Below, piece after piece: positions 5,508 to 6,619 of a stretch of DNA of 6,619 nucleotides (position 1 is the stretch's first letter; each line of letters opens with the position of its first letter). The translations under genes and the position numbers were made by a program. This stretch comes from an uncultured Alphaproteobacteria bacterium (GTDB lineage Bacteria > Pseudomonadota > Alphaproteobacteria > Rhizobiales > Beijerinckiaceae): contig CALCZO010000314.1 of the NCBI GenBank assembly GCA_937903315.1, forward strand, positions 1 through 6,619. The letters are read 5' to 3'. A model generated the notes under the pieces. It was not told where the DNA came from and made no database searches. It saw nothing but the letters and a program-made list of their open reading frames with translations.

Positions 5508-6619
5508 ATGACTGGATTGAAGCGACTGCTTGCCGCCACTGCGCTTTCTGGTGCGGCGCTCTCCGGCGCCTGTGCGCAGGAAACGATCTTTCTGTCGACC
5601 CAGCTGCGGCCGGTCGAGGAAGCCACCAAGGTCCGGCAGGTTATTCTCAAGGGCGCGCCCGGCCCGGTCGCCTTCGTCGTCGAGGAACCTTCGCCGTTCC
5701 AGACCCGGATGGATGCCGAGACGCAGGCCGGCAAGCGGACGATCTCGATGGTCGGCGCCCTGCATGGCGAACTTGCGCCGCTCGCCGCCAGCAAGGGGCT
5801 GGAGCCGGTTGATGCTCTGGCCGCCAAGGCCAAGGAGCGCGGCATCCCCGACGCGATGATGGCGCTGGGCAAGCTCGGCACCGACAAGCAGATGTATATC
5901 CCCTGGATGCAGGCGACCTACATCATGGCGGCGAAAAAGGAGGCGCTTCAGTACCTGCCGGCCGGCGTCGATGTGAACGCACTGACCTACGCCCAGCTCA
6001 AGGACTGGGCCAAGGCCATTCAGGACAAGACCGGCAAGCGCGCGCTCGGCTTCCCGGCCGGGCCGAAGGGGCTGCTGGCCCGCTTCTTCCAGGGCTATCT
6101 CTATCCGTCATACACCGGAGGCGTCGTCGCGTCCTTCAAGAGTGCAGAAGCGGAAGCGATGTGGGGCGCGTTCAAGGATCTCTGGCAGCATGTGAACCCC
6201 AATTCGGCCTCGTATGATTTCATGCAGGAGCCGTTGATGGCGGGCGAGGTGATGATCGCCTTCGACCATGTCGCCCGCCTCAAGGAAGCGCTGGTGGCCG
6301 CGCCCAACGATTATGTGACCTTCCCCGCGCCGTCCGGCGCCAAGGGGCGCGGTTTCATGCCGGTGGTCGCCGGTCTCGGCATTGCGCCGAACGCGCCGAA
6401 CAAGGCCGGGGCGATGGCAACGATCGAGCATCTGCTGAAGCCCGAAACGCAGGTCATGGTGGCCAGAGAGCTTGGCTTCTTCCCGGTGGTCAAGGCCGAT
6501 CTTCCGGCTGACCTGCCGGGCGGCATCAAGCTGCTCGTCGAGGGTGTCGCCAAGACGCAGGGCGCGAAGGATGCGCTGGTCTCGCTGCTGCCGGTCGGCC
6601 TTGGTGCCAAGGGTGGCGA
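5508..6619 (+). CDS. ABC transporter periplasmic solute-binding protein, carbohydrate type (3' end missing)
   Basis: The frame opens at ATG 5508 after AAGGGAGA (5495-5502) and runs through the window end without a stop: 370 codons. The protein begins with a Sec signal peptide (MTGLKRLLAATALSGAALSG), probably cut after ACA at residue 23. The rest has the bilobed look of family 1 extracellular solute-binding proteins for sugars. Visible family-like segments include IPWMQATYIM (W133), ALTYAQLKDWAKAI, GFPAGPKGLLARFFQGYLYP, YDFMQEPLMAGEVMIAFDHVARL and GFFPVVKADLP. Such proteins are usually a little over 400 residues, so only a short C-terminal part is probably missing. It would capture a sugar or polyol in the periplasm and deliver it to permeases, which would be expected just downstream, outside the window. 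It follows the LacI gene by 54 bp with no operator of its own, so the two are likely one operon. The ligand cannot be named. Confidence 0.9.
   Translation, partial: MTGLKRLLAATALSGAALSGACAQETIFLSTQLRPVEEATKVRQVILKGAPGPVAFVVEEPSPFQTRMDAETQAGKRTISMVGALHGELAPLAASKGLEPVDALAAKAKERGIPDAMMALGKLGTDKQMYIPWMQATYIMAAKKEALQYLPAGVDVNALTYAQLKDWAKAIQDKTGKRALGFPAGPKGLLARFFQGYLYPSYTGGVVASFKSAEAEAMWGAFKDLWQHVNPNSASYDFMQEPLMAGEVMIAFDHVARLKEALVAAPNDYVTFPAPSGAKGRGFMPVVAGLGIAPNAPNKAGAMATIEHLLKPETQVMVARELGFFPVVKADLPADLPGGIKLLVEGVAKTQGAKDALVSLLPVGLGAKGG

Noticed and set aside
5562..5575. Possible lipoprotein box (LSGAC) in the binding-protein signal peptide
   Set aside because: The hydrophobic residue is at -4, not -3, relative to the cysteine, and ACA followed by QET gives a good signal peptidase I site instead.
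5009..5887. Minus-strand open frame of 292 codons bridging the LacI and binding-protein genes
   Set aside because: It crosses two real genes antisense, and its Ser/Ala/Arg-rich translation looks like a GC-driven shadow.

Overview
The window is about 6.6 kb of GC-rich, tightly packed bacterial DNA. Codon usage, strong Shine-Dalgarno sites and the gene families (a LacI repressor ahead of a sugar-type ABC binding protein, a prolidase-like amidohydrolase, a D-threonine aldolase-fold PLP enzyme and a secreted phytase-like esterase) suggest an alphaproteobacterium, most likely Rhizobiales/Hyphomicrobiales. The genus cannot be named from the sequence alone.

Left part (1-1968, + strand): the 3' part of a metal-dependent amidohydrolase is followed after 48 bp by a fold-type III PLP enzyme of the D-threonine aldolase / D-serine dehydratase family. 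They look like one operon. I infer that they serve catabolism of an amino-acid conjugate: the amidohydrolase would release the amino acid and the PLP enzyme would cleave or deaminate a D-hydroxy amino acid. The substrate is unknown.

Middle (2023-4227, - strand): one large gene, convergent with the operon above, encodes an exported two-part beta-propeller protein. Its N-terminal half resembles choice-of-anchor I propellers and its C-terminal half is an esterase-like/phytase-like domain. A GC-rich hairpin lies in the 54-bp convergent gap.

Right part (4228-6619, + strand): a 212-bp intergenic region contains a recognisable promoter with two LacI-type operator palindromes. It is followed by the LacI-family repressor gene and, 54 bp further on, the gene for a periplasmic ABC-transporter solute-binding protein that runs off the window. 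The operators flank and overlap the promoter -10 region. No similar operator precedes the transporter gene, so the repressor probably controls itself and the downstream transporter from one promoter, with a small intercistronic hairpin between the genes.

There is no RNA gene, CRISPR array, insertion sequence or clear mobile element. I see ordinary metabolic and transport genes. The points of most interest are the tandem operator, the amidohydrolase/PLP enzyme pair and the two-domain phytase-like protein. I do not see a convincing undescribed system.
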